A stretch of 39,075 nt of DNA from Cellulomonas fimi (GCF_012952065.1 NZ_JABCJJ010000024.1:1-39075), one strand, 5' to 3'. Numbered from the stretch's first letter, positions 16,874 through 25,315 are shown. Notes: generated by a model from the sequence alone, not told the origin. Numbers and translations: made by a program.

Positions 16874-17757
16874 CGCCGGTCGAGCGGGCTGGCGAGCGGG
16901 CAGGCGAGCCTGGGGCCCGGGCGATGGGCGGATCGTGGTCGGGCCGGGCGCACCTCGTCGGCGACGGCCCGCTGCTCGTCGCCCTCGACATCGACGGAAC
17001 GTTGGTCACCTACGACGAGGCGATGTCCGACGCCGTCCGGCACGCCGTCGCGGGGGTGCGCGCCGGCGGGGAGCACGTCGTGCTCGCGACGGGGCGATCG
17101 CTGCACGCGACCCTCCCGGTGGCGCAGCACCTCGGGATCGACGAGGGCTGGTTGGTGACCTCCAACGGCTCGGTCACCACGCGGCTCGACCCCGACGCCC
17201 CCGGCGGGTACCAGATCACCGAGCGGATCACCTTCGACCCGGGACCGGCCCTTCGGCTCATGCACGCCGAGCTCCCCGACGCCCTCTTCGCGGTCGAGGA
17301 CGTCGGCGTCGGGTTCCGGATGAACGGCCTGTTCCCCGACGGCGAGCTCAGCGGGCGCCAGGCCGTCGTCGACCTCGAGGACCTCTGGTCCGATCACGTC
17401 ACGCGTCTCGTCGTCCGCAGCCCCGGTCACACGAGCGAGCAGTTCCACGAGCTCGTGCACCGCATGGGCCTGTCGGACGTGACCTACGCCATCGGCTGGA
17501 CGGCCTGGATGGACATCGCCCCGCACGGTGTGACCAAGGCGAGCGCGCTCGAGAAGGTGCGTCAGCTGCTCGGCGTCGAGCCCTCGCGCACGGTCGCGAT
17601 CGGCGACGGCAGCAACGACGTCGAGATGATCGACTGGGCCGCGCGCGGCGTGGCCATGGGCCACGCGCCGCAGCACGTGCGCGAGGTGGCGGACGAGGTC
17701 ACGGGCACCATCGAGGACGACGGCGCGGTCGAGGTCCTGCTGAGCCTGATGGACTGA
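16870..17757 (+). CDS. Cof-type HAD phosphatase
   Basis: The 295-residue protein has HAD motif [19 protein letters not shown] near 39, motif [10 protein letters not shown] near 75, a motif III lysine in [14 protein letters not shown] and motif [18 protein letters not shown] large C2B cap lies between motifs II and III, the Cof/YbiV subclass that hydrolyses sugar phosphates, pyridoxal phosphate or flavin mononucleotide; the substrate is unknown. The first ATG overlaps the serS stop (ATGA). The first 19 residues (repeated ERAGE) are not part of the fold, so ATG 16924 is an alternative start. The last 22 nt, including the stop, are repeated twice more downstream. Confidence 0.92.
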   Translation: MTPVERAGERAGEPGARAMGGSWSGRAHLVGDGPLLVALDIDGTLVTYDEAMSDAVRHAVAGVRAGGEHVVLATGRSLHATLPVAQHLGIDEGWLVTSNGSVTTRLDPDAPGGYQITERITFDPGPALRLMHAELPDALFAVEDVGVGFRMNGLFPDGELSGRQAVVDLEDLWSDHVTRLVVRSPGHTSEQFHELVHRMGLSDVTYAIGWTAWMDIAPHGVTKASALEKVRQLLGVEPSRTVAIGDGSNDVEMIDWAARGVAMGHAPQHVREVADEVTGTIEDDGAVEVLLSLMD

Positions 17758-17801
17758 CCTGCTGGGCCTGATGGACTGAGCTGCTCGGCCTGATGGACTG
17801 A
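17736..17801 (+). repeat. Three tandem 22-bp copies of a gene end including its stop codon
   Basis: Units 17736-17757, 17758-17779 and 17780-17801 share CCTGATGGACTGA and near-identical left halves. The first unit is the coding end of the HAD gene, with TGA at 17755-17757. Because 22 is not a multiple of 3, the extra copies sit in different frames. Confidence 0.85.
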
Positions 17802-17812
17802 CCTCACGCCCG

Positions 17813-18862
17813 GTGGCACCATCAGCCACCGTGGCCCATGGCATCGACGAGGTTGCCCGCGCCGCCGGCGTCTCGACGGCGACGGTGTCCCGCGCGCTGC
17901 GTGGGCTGCCGAACGTGTCGGCCGAGACCCGTCGCCGGGTGGCCGACGCCGCCGCCCAGCTCGGGTACGTCGCCTCGCCGTCGGCCGCGTCGCTCGCCTC
18001 GGGCCGCACCCGCACGATCGGGCTGCTCACGCCGTGGATCAACCACTGGTTCTTCGCCAACGTGATCGAGGGCGCCGAGCGCGCGCTGCGGACCCGGGGG
18101 TTCGACGCGCTGCTGTACACGTTCGAGGTCCCGCGGCGGGCGCCTCGGCGACGGCTCGACCCCGACGTGCTGCGGCGTCGGGTCGACGGGGTCCTGGTGG
18201 TAGGCCTGCCGCTGGAGGACGGCGAGGTCGAGGCGTTGCGTGACCTCGGCCGTCCGCTGGTCTTCATCGGGACCGGGGTCCCGGGCCAGGTGACCGTCCG
18301 TCTGGACGACCGTACGACCGGACGGCGGGCCACCGAGCACCTCATCGACCTCGGGCACCGCCGCATCGGCCACATCAGCGGGTCGCCCTTCGACGTCGCG
18401 CCGGCGTCACCGCCGGTCGAGCGGCGCGAGGGCTGGCTCGAGGCGATGCGCGCCGCGGGCCTCGCGGTCGACCCGACGATGGAGACGCACGGGCACTTCG
18501 ACGTGGAGGGCGGTCGCGAGTCGCTCGCCACGCTGCTGCGCCAGTGCCCCGACCTCACGGCCGTGTTCGTCGCGTCGGACGAGATGGCGATGGGCGCGAT
18601 CCTCGCCGCCCGTGCCCTCGGCCTCGCCGTCCCGGACGACCTCTCGGTGATCGGCGTCGACGGGCACGACCTGGGTGAGCTGGTGGGCCTGACGACGATG
18701 GCGCAGCCGGCCGTCGACGAGGGCTCCGCGGCGGCGACGTTGCTGCTCGACATGATCGCGGGGGCCCCGGCGCCGGCGGAGGTGGTGTACCCCACGACGT
18801 TCGTCGAGCGGGGCTCGACCGCCGCCCCGCGGCCCCCGGCAGCCGACCCGGTCCATCGTTGA
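17813..18862 (+). CDS. LacI-family transcriptional regulator of the downstream sugar importer
   Basis: The 349-residue protein starts at GTG 17813; GTG 17831 gives the more usual short lead into the helix-turn-helix. The DNA-binding domain (about 10-58) has GIDEVARAAGVSTATVSRALRG, with the LacI hinge helix near SPSAASLASGRT. The periplasmic-binding-like core (62-335) shows TIGLLTPWINHWFFANVIEGAE, GRRATEHLIDLGHRRIGHI and FVASDEMAMGAILAARALGL. The effector is presumably the sugar carried by the next three genes. A perfect LacI-type operator lies 59 nt after its stop, in front of the binding-protein gene. The GGTGGC/GCCACC inverted repeat at 17812-17830 spans the first start codon and might mask it. 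Confidence 0.92.
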   Translation: MAPSATVAHGIDEVARAAGVSTATVSRALRGLPNVSAETRRRVADAAAQLGYVASPSAASLASGRTRTIGLLTPWINHWFFANVIEGAERALRTRGFDALLYTFEVPRRAPRRRLDPDVLRRRVDGVLVVGLPLEDGEVEALRDLGRPLVFIGTGVPGQVTVRLDDRTTGRRATEHLIDLGHRRIGHISGSPFDVAPASPPVERREGWLEAMRAAGLAVDPTMETHGHFDVEGGRESLATLLRQCPDLTAVFVASDEMAMGAILAARALGLAVPDDLSVIGVDGHDLGELVGLTTMAQPAVDEGSAAATLLLDMIAGAPAPAEVVYPTTFVERGSTAAPRPPAADPVHR

Positions 18863-18920
18863 GCACGACGTTGCGCAATTGTGACCCTCGCCGAAGGGTG
18901 GGGTGCTTGCACTTGCCAGA

Positions 18921-18934
18921 TGTAAGCGTTTGCA
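18921..18934. promoter_or_regulatory. LacI-family operator (TGTAAGCGTTTGCA)
   Basis: The 14-mer matches the LacI/PurR-family consensus TGNAANCGNTTNCA at every fixed position, with the central CG that the hinge helix contacts. It stands between the LacI gene and the importer operon, about 80 nt before the start of the binding-protein gene, and probably overlaps its promoter. TTGCAC at 18907-18912 could be the -35. Confidence 0.8.
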
Positions 18935-19013
18935 TGAGCCGCAAGGCTCCGCCGGAGGCGTACTTTGTCCCCATTCGGAGCGACTCAGACCACAACGCAG
19001 TGGAGGTCACGTG

Positions 19014-20399
19014 ATGTCCAGCATCCGTTCTCGTCGCTCTCTGGCGGCGGTCGCCGGCGGGCTGGGGTTCGCCCTGGCCCTGTCGGCATGTTCAGGGGAC
19101 TCCGGTGGGGGCGGCGGGGACGACACCGCGGGTGGCGGTGCCACCGGCGGTGACACCGACTGCGCGGCCTACGCGGACTACGGCGACCTGTCCGGCAAGG
19201 AGATCTCGGTCTACGCCTCGATCGTCGACCCGGAGGCCCAGCAGCAGCGCGACTCGTACAAGCCGTTCGAGGAGTGCACGGGCGCGACGATCGCGTACGA
19301 GGGCTCGCGCGAGTTCGAGGCGCAGCTCCCCGTGCGCATCCAGGCCGGCAACCCGCCGGACCTCGCGTACATCCCGCAGCCGGGGTTCCTGAAGTCCATC
19401 ACCGAGGACTACCCGGACGCCCTCGTGCCCGCGCCGCAGGGCGTGATCGACAACGCGAACGAGTTCTACACCGAGGGCTGGGTCAACTACGGCACGGTCG
19501 ACGGGACGCTCTACGCGACTCCGCTCGGCGCGAACGTGAAGTCGTTCGTCTGGTACTCGCCCTCGATGTTCGACGAGGCCGGCTACGAGATCCCGACGAC
19601 GTGGGACGAGCTGATCGCGCTCTCCGACACGATCGCCGAGTCCGGCGCCAAGCCCTGGTGCGCCGGCGTCGAGTCCGGTGACGCCACGGGCTGGCCGGCC
19701 ACCGACTTCCTCGAGGACGTCGTGCTCCGCACGGGCGGCCCCGACGTCTACGACCAGTGGGTGAACCACGAGATCCCGTTCAACGACCCGCAGATCGTCG
19801 AGGCGCTCGGCACGGTCGGCTCCATCCTCAAGAACGAGGACTACGTCAACGGCGGCCTGGGCGACGTCCAGTCCATCGCGGCGGCGCCGTGGGTCGACGC
19901 CGGTCTGCCGATCCTCGACGGGACCTGCTGGCTGCACCGCGCGGCGAACTTCTACCAGGCGAACTGGCCGGAGGGCACCGAGGTCGCCGAGGACGGTGAC
20001 GTCTTCGCGTTCTACCTGCCGGGTCAGTCGGCCGACGACAAGCCGCTCCTGGGCGGTGGCGAGTTCGTCGCCGCGTTCTCGGACCGCCCCGAGGTCCAGG
20101 CGTTCCAGGCGTACCTCTCGAGCCCCGAGTGGGCCAACGCCAAGGCCGAGGTGACCGGGCAGGGCTGGATCAGCGCCAACAGCGGCCTCGACCGGGACCT
20201 CCTGAAGTCGCCGATCGACATCCTGTCGTTCGACCTGCTCACCGACGAGAGCTACACGTTCCGGTTCGACGGCTCCGACCAGATGCCCGGTTCCGTGGGT
20301 GCCGGTGCGTTCTGGACGGAGATGACGGCCTGGTTCGCGAGCGACAAGGACGACAAGGCCGTGCTCGACGCCATCGAGGCCGCGTGGCCGGCGTCCTGA
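19014..20399 (+). CDS. aglE: Sugar ABC transporter substrate-binding lipoprotein, AglE-like
   Basis: The 461-residue lipoprotein has a signal peptide with twin arginines near the start (residues 5-7 and later) and lipobox LSAC, giving lipidated Cys near residue 26. A Gly/Asp-rich linker follows, then a family 1 solute-binding fold beginning KEISVYASIVDPEAQQQR. QAGNPPDLAYIPQPGFL is the segment shared with alpha-glucoside-binding AglE proteins. I infer an alpha-glucoside or maltose-like ligand; the exact sugar is not proven. Start choice: GGAGGT lies 6 nt before ATG 19014 and only 3 nt before GTG 19011. A strong hairpin follows the stop, so the binding protein can be made in excess over the permeases. 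Confidence 0.9.
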   Translation: MSSIRSRRSLAAVAGGLGFALALSACSGDSGGGGGDDTAGGGATGGDTDCAAYADYGDLSGKEISVYASIVDPEAQQQRDSYKPFEECTGATIAYEGSREFEAQLPVRIQAGNPPDLAYIPQPGFLKSITEDYPDALVPAPQGVIDNANEFYTEGWVNYGTVDGTLYATPLGANVKSFVWYSPSMFDEAGYEIPTTWDELIALSDTIAESGAKPWCAGVESGDATGWPATDFLEDVVLRTGGPDVYDQWVNHEIPFNDPQIVEALGTVGSILKNEDYVNGGLGDVQSIAAAPWVDAGLPILDGTCWLHRAANFYQANWPEGTEVAEDGDVFAFYLPGQSADDKPLLGGGEFVAAFSDRPEVQAFQAYLSSPEWANAKAEVTGQGWISANSGLDRDLLKSPIDILSFDLLTDESYTFRFDGSDQMPGSVGAGAFWTEMTAWFASDKDDKAVLDAIEAAWPAS

Positions 20400-20412
20400 C
20401 CTCACGATGAGC

Positions 20413-20448
20413 CGCTGGGGGACCCATCGACCGGTGGGTCCCCCAGCG
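20413..20448 (+). terminator. 14-bp intra-operon hairpin between aglE and aglF
   Basis: 20413-20426 pairs perfectly with 20435-20448 around an 8-nt loop (TCGACCGG). No T-run follows, and the permease genes continue 87 nt later. It is best read as a partial terminator or 3' stabiliser of the binding-protein mRNA. Confidence 0.6.
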
Positions 20449-20534
20449 CCACGGCCGGGCACGCGAGGCAGACGCCCGCCGGACCTCTGGGTGGCTACTG
20501 CGGGGACGTCCGTCCCCGGGACGCGGAGTGCGAG

Positions 20535-21524
20535 ATGGACTGGTTGACCGACGCGGGGACGCCCGCGGAGAAGCTCACGCTCATGGTCGTGGCGATCGTG
20601 CTGTTCGTCGTCGTGATGGGGGCGATCCTGCTCGCCGTCGACCGGCCCAAGCGGATCCCGAACTGGCTGGTCGTCCTCGGCTTCGTCGGTCCGACGGTCC
20701 TGGCGATCGGCTTCGGGCTCGTGTACCCGGGGCTGCGCACCATGTACGCCTCGTTCTTCGACCGGGGCGGCAAGAACTTCGTCGGCCTCGACAACTACGT
20801 CACGGCATTCACCCAGGACCAGTTCCAGATCGTGCTGCGCAACACGGCGCTGTGGGTGCTCATCGTGCCGGTCGTGGCCACGTTCATCGGGCTCGTGTAC
20901 GCCGTGCTCGTCGACCGCACGCGGTTCGAGGCGGTCGCGAAGGGCCTGATCTTCCTGCCCATGGCGATCTCCATGGTCGCGGCCTCGATCATCTGGAGGT
21001 TCGTCTACGAGTACAAGCCGAACCAGCCAGGGGTGAACCAGACCGGCCTCGCCAACCAGCTGCTCGTCTGGCTCGGCAGGGAGCCCCAGCAGTTCCTGCT
21101 CAACGCGCCGACGAACACGTTCTTCCTCATGGCCGTCATGGTCTGGATCCAGACCGGCTTCGCGATGACGGTGCTCTCGGCCGCGATCAAGGCGATCCCG
21201 GACGACATCATCGAGGCGGCGCGGCTCGACGGCCTCAAGGGCATGCAGATGTTCCGCTTCATCACGGTGCCGAGCATCCGTCCCGCCCTCATCGTGGTGG
21301 TCACGACGATCGCCATGGGCACGCTCAAGGTCTTCGACATCGTCCGGACGATGACCGGTGGCAACTTCGAGACGTCGGTCGTGGCGAACGAGTTCTACAC
21401 GCAGAGCTTCCGCTTCAACGAGCAGGGGTTCGGCGCGGCGCTCGCGGTCATCCTGTTCGTCTTCGTGATCCCGCTGATCGTGTACAACGTCCGCCAGCTG
21501 CGCCTGTCGGAGGAGATCCGATGA
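20535..21524 (+). CDS. aglF: Sugar ABC transporter permease, AglF/MalF-like
   Basis: The 329-residue inner-membrane protein has an extra N-terminal helix (about 16-36) before the usual six. The binding-protein-dependent permease signature EAARLDGLKGMQMFRFITVPSIRP (EAAxxDGxxxxxxFxxIxxP) lies near 232-255 and docks the ATPase. The conserved FVGLDNYVTAF precedes the transport domain. GGAG sits upstream of the ATG. The stop overlaps the next start (ATGA), so translation is coupled. With AglG it forms the heterodimeric channel of a carbohydrate importer; no ATPase gene is in the window, so a shared MsiK-type ATPase is expected. Confidence 0.93.
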   Translation: MDWLTDAGTPAEKLTLMVVAIVLFVVVMGAILLAVDRPKRIPNWLVVLGFVGPTVLAIGFGLVYPGLRTMYASFFDRGGKNFVGLDNYVTAFTQDQFQIVLRNTALWVLIVPVVATFIGLVYAVLVDRTRFEAVAKGLIFLPMAISMVAASIIWRFVYEYKPNQPGVNQTGLANQLLVWLGREPQQFLLNAPTNTFFLMAVMVWIQTGFAMTVLSAAIKAIPDDIIEAARLDGLKGMQMFRFITVPSIRPALIVVVTTIAMGTLKVFDIVRTMTGGNFETSVVANEFYTQSFRFNEQGFGAALAVILFVFVIPLIVYNVRQLRLSEEIR

Positions 21525-22480
21525 CGACGACCCCGCTGCCGCCCCAGTCGTTCGTCAAGAAGGAGCCGGGCGAGGCCTCGGTCCCCGCGCCCGGGCGGGG
21601 GCGACGGCTCACCCGCGTCGAGAAGCGCGCCATCGCCGCCCAGGGCAAGCTGAGCTCGCCGTGGGCCTCGCTGCTCGCGATCGTCATCGCGGTGCTGTGG
21701 ACCATCCCGTCGCTCGGCCTGCTGATCACCTCGTTCCGCCCCGAGCTCGACATCCGCCGGTCCGGCTGGTGGACGTTCTTCACGTCGCCCGAGGTGACGA
21801 CGGACAACTACCAGGAGGCGCTGTTCGGCAGCTCGACGAACTTCTCCACCTTCTTCATCAACTCGTTCGTCATCACGCTGCCGTCGGTCGTCATCCCGAT
21901 CTCGCTCGCGCTGCTGGCGGCGTACGCCTTCGCGTGGATCGAGTTCAAGGGCCGCAGCATCCTGTTCGTCGCCGTCTTCGCGCTCCAGGTGGTGCCGATC
22001 CAGGTCACGCTGATCCCGCTGCTCTCGCAGTACGTCGACTGGGGGCTCGAGGGGTCGTTCTGGGTCGTGTGGCTCTCGCACTCGATGTTCGCGCTGCCGC
22101 TCGCGATCTTCCTCCTGCACAACTTCATGAAGGACGTGCCGCCCTCCTTGGTCGAGGCCGCCCGGGTCGACGGCGCGGGTCACGTGAAGATCTTCTTCCA
22201 GGTCCTCATGCCGCTCCTGACGCCGGCCATCGCGTCGTTCGCGATCTTCCAGTTCCTCTGGGTCTGGAACGACCTGCTCGTCGCGCTGACCTTCGCGGGC
22301 GGCGCACCCGACGTCGCCCCGCTGACCGTCCGCATCGCCGAGCTGTCCGGCAGCCGCGGGTCGGAGTGGCACCTGCTCTCGGCCGGGGCGTTCATCTCGA
22401 TGGTCGTGCCGGTCCTCGTCTTCCTCGCGCTGCAGCGCTACTTCGTCCGCGGCCTGCTGGCGGGCTCGGTCAAGGGCTGA
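21521..22480 (+). CDS. aglG: Sugar ABC transporter permease, AglG/MalG-like
   Basis: The 319-residue protein has about 55 cytoplasmic N-terminal residues and six membrane helices. The coupling motif is VEAARVDGAGHVKIFFQVLMPLLTP near 212-235, preceded by LLHNFMKDVPPSL, as in MalG-type permeases. SLGLLITSFRPELDIRRSGWW is the first periplasmic loop typical of this group. It begins inside the aglF stop (ATGA at 21521). It completes the importer with aglE and aglF. No glycosidase follows: an intergenic palindrome and an unrelated exporter come next. Confidence 0.93.
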   Translation: MTTTPLPPQSFVKKEPGEASVPAPGRGRRLTRVEKRAIAAQGKLSSPWASLLAIVIAVLWTIPSLGLLITSFRPELDIRRSGWWTFFTSPEVTTDNYQEALFGSSTNFSTFFINSFVITLPSVVIPISLALLAAYAFAWIEFKGRSILFVAVFALQVVPIQVTLIPLLSQYVDWGLEGSFWVVWLSHSMFALPLAIFLLHNFMKDVPPSLVEAARVDGAGHVKIFFQVLMPLLTPAIASFAIFQFLWVWNDLLVALTFAGGAPDVAPLTVRIAELSGSRGSEWHLLSAGAFISMVVPVLVFLALQRYFVRGLLAGSVKG

Positions 22481-22508
22481 CGCGCAACCCCCTCTGGCCC
22501 GCCCGTCG

Positions 22509-22550
22509 CGTCCGCACCCGCTGAGGCGATGACCCCCGCGAGTGCGGACG
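22509..22550. repeat. Intergenic palindromic element, family A copy 2
   Basis: A 42-nt element with inverted ends (GCGTCCGCAC on the left, counting one more base, and GTGCGGACGC on the right) and the core GGCGATGACCC. It is the reverse-oriented partner of 1499-1540. It lies between aglG and the EamA gene. Confidence 0.7.
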
Positions 22551-22570
22551 CAACGCGCCCGAGGGTCTCG

Positions 22571-22576
22571 TAGCCT
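22571..22576 (+). promoter_or_regulatory. -10 box TAGCCT, leaderless promoter of the EamA exporter
   Basis: TAGCCT ends 6 nt before GTG 22583 with CCAGAG between. It marks an independent transcript start downstream of the agl operon. Confidence 0.6.
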
Positions 22577-22582
22577 CCAGAG

Positions 22583-23497
22583 GTGACCAGCGCCCCCGGA
22601 CGTCCGCCCGACGTCCCGGCCCGGGACCGGGTCCCGGCGCCCGCGCTCTTCCTCCTCTCCGGCCTGACGCTCTACCTGGGTGCGGCGATCGCCGTCGACC
22701 TCTTCCCGGTGCTCGGCGCGCCGACCGTCGCCTGGCTGCGGATCGTCGTCGCGGCGGTCGTGCTCGTGGCCTGGCGGCGGCCGTGGCGAAGCCGCTGGTC
22801 CCGGCGTGACCTGCTCGCGGTCGCCGGGTTCGGCACCGTGCTGGCCGCCATGAACGTCACGTTCTACGTTGCGATCGACCACCTGCCGCTCGGCACCGCG
22901 GTCGCGATGGAGTTCCTCGGCCCGATCGCCGTCGCGACGCTGACCGGTCGAGGGTGGCGTGAGCGCGTCGGGATCGCGCTCGCCGCCGTCGGGGTCGTGC
23001 TGCTCGCGGGGGTGACGCTCGACGCGGGAGGCGGGCCCGACGTCGTCGTCGGCCTGGTCGCGGTCCTCGCCGCGGCCGCGTGCTGGGCCGCGTACATCCT
23101 GCTCGGACGGCGGGTGGCGCTCGGCGAGTCGGGCGTGACGTCGCTCTCGCTGGCCATGGTCGCCGGCGGGCTCGTCTTCGCGCCGTTCCTCGTGGGATCG
23201 GCCGGGCCGGTCGTCACGGACGGGCGCGTCGCGCTCGCGGTGCTGGCGGTCGCGCTGCTCTCGTCCGTCGTGCCGTACGTGATCGACCAGGTCGTGCTGC
23301 GTCGGGTCAGCTCGGCGACCTTCGCGCTGCTCCAGGCCATGCTGCCCGCGACCGCCGCGGTGATCGGTGCACTCGTGCTGCGCCAGCTCCCTACGCCGCT
23401 CGAGGTGCTCGGCCTGGTCGCGGTCTCGGGCGCGATCGCGCTGACCTCGTTCACGCGCGGCACGCCGGCACCCGCGCCGGTCGCCGACCCCGGCTAG
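22583..23497 (+). CDS. EamA/DMT-family exporter (RhtA-like)
   Basis: The 304-residue protein has ten predicted helices in two EamA repeats. The first repeat has APTVAWLRIVVAAVVLVAWRRPW and TFYVAIDHLPLGTAVAMEFLGPIAVA, the latter a hallmark of RhtA threonine/homoserine exporters. The second has SVVPYVIDQVVLRRVSSATFALLQAMLPATAAVIG. It likely exports amino acids or related metabolites across the inner membrane; the substrate is inferred from similarity only. The start is fixed by the -10 box 6 nt upstream. It is convergent with bpa, 20 nt between stops. Confidence 0.9.
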   Translation: MTSAPGRPPDVPARDRVPAPALFLLSGLTLYLGAAIAVDLFPVLGAPTVAWLRIVVAAVVLVAWRRPWRSRWSRRDLLAVAGFGTVLAAMNVTFYVAIDHLPLGTAVAMEFLGPIAVATLTGRGWRERVGIALAAVGVVLLAGVTLDAGGGPDVVVGLVAVLAAAACWAAYILLGRRVALGESGVTSLSLAMVAGGLVFAPFLVGSAGPVVTDGRVALAVLAVALLSSVVPYVIDQVVLRRVSSATFALLQAMLPATAAVIGALVLRQLPTPLEVLGLVAVSGAIALTSFTRGTPAPAPVADPG

Positions 23498-23517
23498 CGC
23501 TCAGACCTGCAGGCCGG

Positions 23518-24192
23518 TCAGAGGTACTGCCCCGGCGTGGGCCGCCCGTCGTTCGCCTCGGCACCCTCGCCTGCGCCCGGCCCACCCGGCACATCCGGCC
23601 CACCGGGCACCACCGTCAGCCCCGGCGGCAGCGCGCGGCGCATCTGCGCGAGCTGGGCCTGGGACGCCATGTGCTGCGCGACGAGCGCCGTCTGGATCCC
23701 GTGGAACAGCCCCTCGAGCCACCCGACGAGCTGCGCCTGCGCGATCCGCAGCTCGGAGTCCGACGGCGTCGCGTCGTCCTCGAACGGCAGCGTGATGCGA
23801 TGCAGCTCGGCCACGAGCTCCGGCGACAGCCCGTCCTCGAGCTCGCGCAGCGAGCGTTCGTGCACCTCCGCGAGCCGCGCGCGGGCCGCCTCGTCGAGCG
23901 GCGCGCTGCGCACCTCGTCGAGCAGCTGCTTGATCATCGTGCCGATCCGCATGACCTTCGCCGGCTGGTCGACCGTGCCCGCGGCGTCCTCGCCGGCCTC
24001 GTCCGTGCCGACGGTGGCCTCACCGGGCCCGTGGTCGTCGCTCGCGACGCCGACGCCATCGGGTCCGACGACGACGACGCGCGGCCGGGCGGTCTCGCCG
24101 CGCCCCGCGGTGTCGCTCGCGTCGCGCGCTGTTGTCCGCTCGCCAGGCGCTGGTTCGGGTGTGCGGGTGTGCTCAGGGTCCGTGTCAGACAT
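23518..24192 (-). CDS. bpa: Bacterial proteasome activator Bpa/PafE
   Basis: The 224-residue protein ends in GQYL, the C-terminal HbYX-like tag that docks into the 20S proteasome alpha ring in actinobacteria. The helical core (about 75-180) has KVMRIGTMIKQLLDEVRSAPLDEAARARLAEVHERSL and AQLVGWLEGLFHGIQTALVAQHMASQAQL. Bpa forms a dodecameric ATP-independent ring that feeds unfolded proteins into the proteasome. The N-terminus (1-74) is longer and more acidic than in M. tuberculosis Rv3780 (178 residues in total). ATG 24192 was chosen because GC-rich non-coding sequence lies before it. The presence of Bpa implies 20S proteasome genes elsewhere in this genome. The oxidoreductase gene lies just upstream on the same strand, 145 nt away. 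Confidence 0.93.
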   Translation of the reverse strand: MSDTDPEHTRTPEPAPGERTTARDASDTAGRGETARPRVVVVGPDGVGVASDDHGPGEATVGTDEAGEDAAGTVDQPAKVMRIGTMIKQLLDEVRSAPLDEAARARLAEVHERSLRELEDGLSPELVAELHRITLPFEDDATPSDSELRIAQAQLVGWLEGLFHGIQTALVAQHMASQAQLAQMRRALPPGLTVVPGGPDVPGGPGAGEGAEANDGRPTPGQYL

Positions 24193-24337
24193 CCGCCCAT
24201 CATCGCCCGCGCCGCCCCGCGCCGGGCAGCACCGCGCAGCATCGGTCCGGGCTCGCGCGGCGGGGTCGGGGACGCACGGACTGCACGGGCTGCAGGGCTG
24301 CACGGGGCGCAGAAGCTCAGGAGCGGGCGGTGAGCGG

Positions 24338-25315
24338 TCAGGGCACCAGGAGCACCTTGCCGAAGACCTCGCCGCGCTCGAGCATGCGGTGGGCGTCGCC
24401 GGCCGCCGCCAGGGGCAGCCGCGCGTGGACGACCGGGCGGAGCCGGCCGTCGTCGACCATCGGCCACACGTGCTCCCGGACCGCAGCCACGATCGCGGTC
24501 TTCTCCGCCGCGGGCCGGGACCGCAGGGTCGTGCCGACGACCGTCGCCCGGCGGGACAGCAGCAGCCCCAGGTCCAGCTCCGCCCGCCGGCCGCGCTGCA
24601 GCCCGATGACGACCAGCCGCCCCCCGGTCGCGAGGGCCTCGAGGTTGCGCTGGAGAGCGCCTGCGCCGAGCACGTCGAGCACCAGGTCGACCCCACGCCC
24701 GTCCGTCGCGGCACGCACGGAGCGGGTGAAGTCCTCGGCGCGGTGGTCGACGGTCAGCTCGGCCCCGAGCGTCGCGCACAGGGCGGCGCGCTCCGGTCCG
24801 CCGGCCGTCGTCGCGACCCGCGCGCCCAGCGCCGTCGCGAGCTGGACGGCGATCGACCCGACGCCGCCCGAGCCGCCATGCACCAGCACCCACTCGCCCG
24901 CCCGGAGCCGCCCGGCGTCGACCAGGTTCGACCACGCCGTGCAGACCGCCTCGGGGAGCGCGGCGGCATCGACGAGGTCGATCCCCGCGGGCGCAGGGAG
25001 CGCCTGACCTGCGGAAACGCGTACCCGCTCGGCATACCCACCCCCGCTGAGCAGCGCGCAGGCCTCGTCGCCGACCGCCCACCCCCGGACCTCCGAGCCG
25101 ACCTCGACCACGGTCCCGGACACCTCGAGGCCCGGCCACTGCGGGGCGCCGGCGGGCGGGGGGTAGCTGCCCTCGCGCTGGAGCACGTCCGCACGGTTCA
25201 CCCCCGCCGCTGCCACCTCGAGCACCAGGTCGTCGGGACCCGGGACGGGTTCGGGCACAGTGCTCTCCTGGAGCACCTCGGGCCCCCCGGGCCGGCTGAT
25301 GATCACCGCGCGCAC
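24338..25315 (-). CDS. NAD(P)H:quinone oxidoreductase, zinc-independent MDR family
   Basis: The 325-residue protein is a medium-chain dehydrogenase/reductase of the quinone-oxidoreductase/PIG3 group. The N-terminal GroES-like domain has AAAGVNRADVLQREGSYPPP and GLEVSGTVVEVG without the zinc-binding cysteines. The Rossmann domain has GGSGGVGSIAVQLATALGA near 145. The C-terminus HRMLERGEVFGKVLLVP is typical. It reduces quinones or enones with NADPH. The GTG start has TAGAGT 7 nt upstream, a leaderless pattern. It is divergent from the conservon kinase and upstream of bpa; M. tuberculosis also has a similar enzyme (Rv3777) close to its Bpa gene (Rv3780), so the neighbourhood looks conserved. Confidence 0.93.
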   Translation of the reverse strand: MRAVIISRPGGPEVLQESTVPEPVPGPDDLVLEVAAAGVNRADVLQREGSYPPPAGAPQWPGLEVSGTVVEVGSEVRGWAVGDEACALLSGGGYAERVRVSAGQALPAPAGIDLVDAAALPEAVCTAWSNLVDAGRLRAGEWVLVHGGSGGVGSIAVQLATALGARVATTAGGPERAALCATLGAELTVDHRAEDFTRSVRAATDGRGVDLVLDVLGAGALQRNLEALATGGRLVVIGLQRGRRAELDLGLLLSRRATVVGTTLRSRPAAEKTAIVAAVREHVWPMVDDGRLRPVVHARLPLAAAGDAHRMLERGEVFGKVLLVP

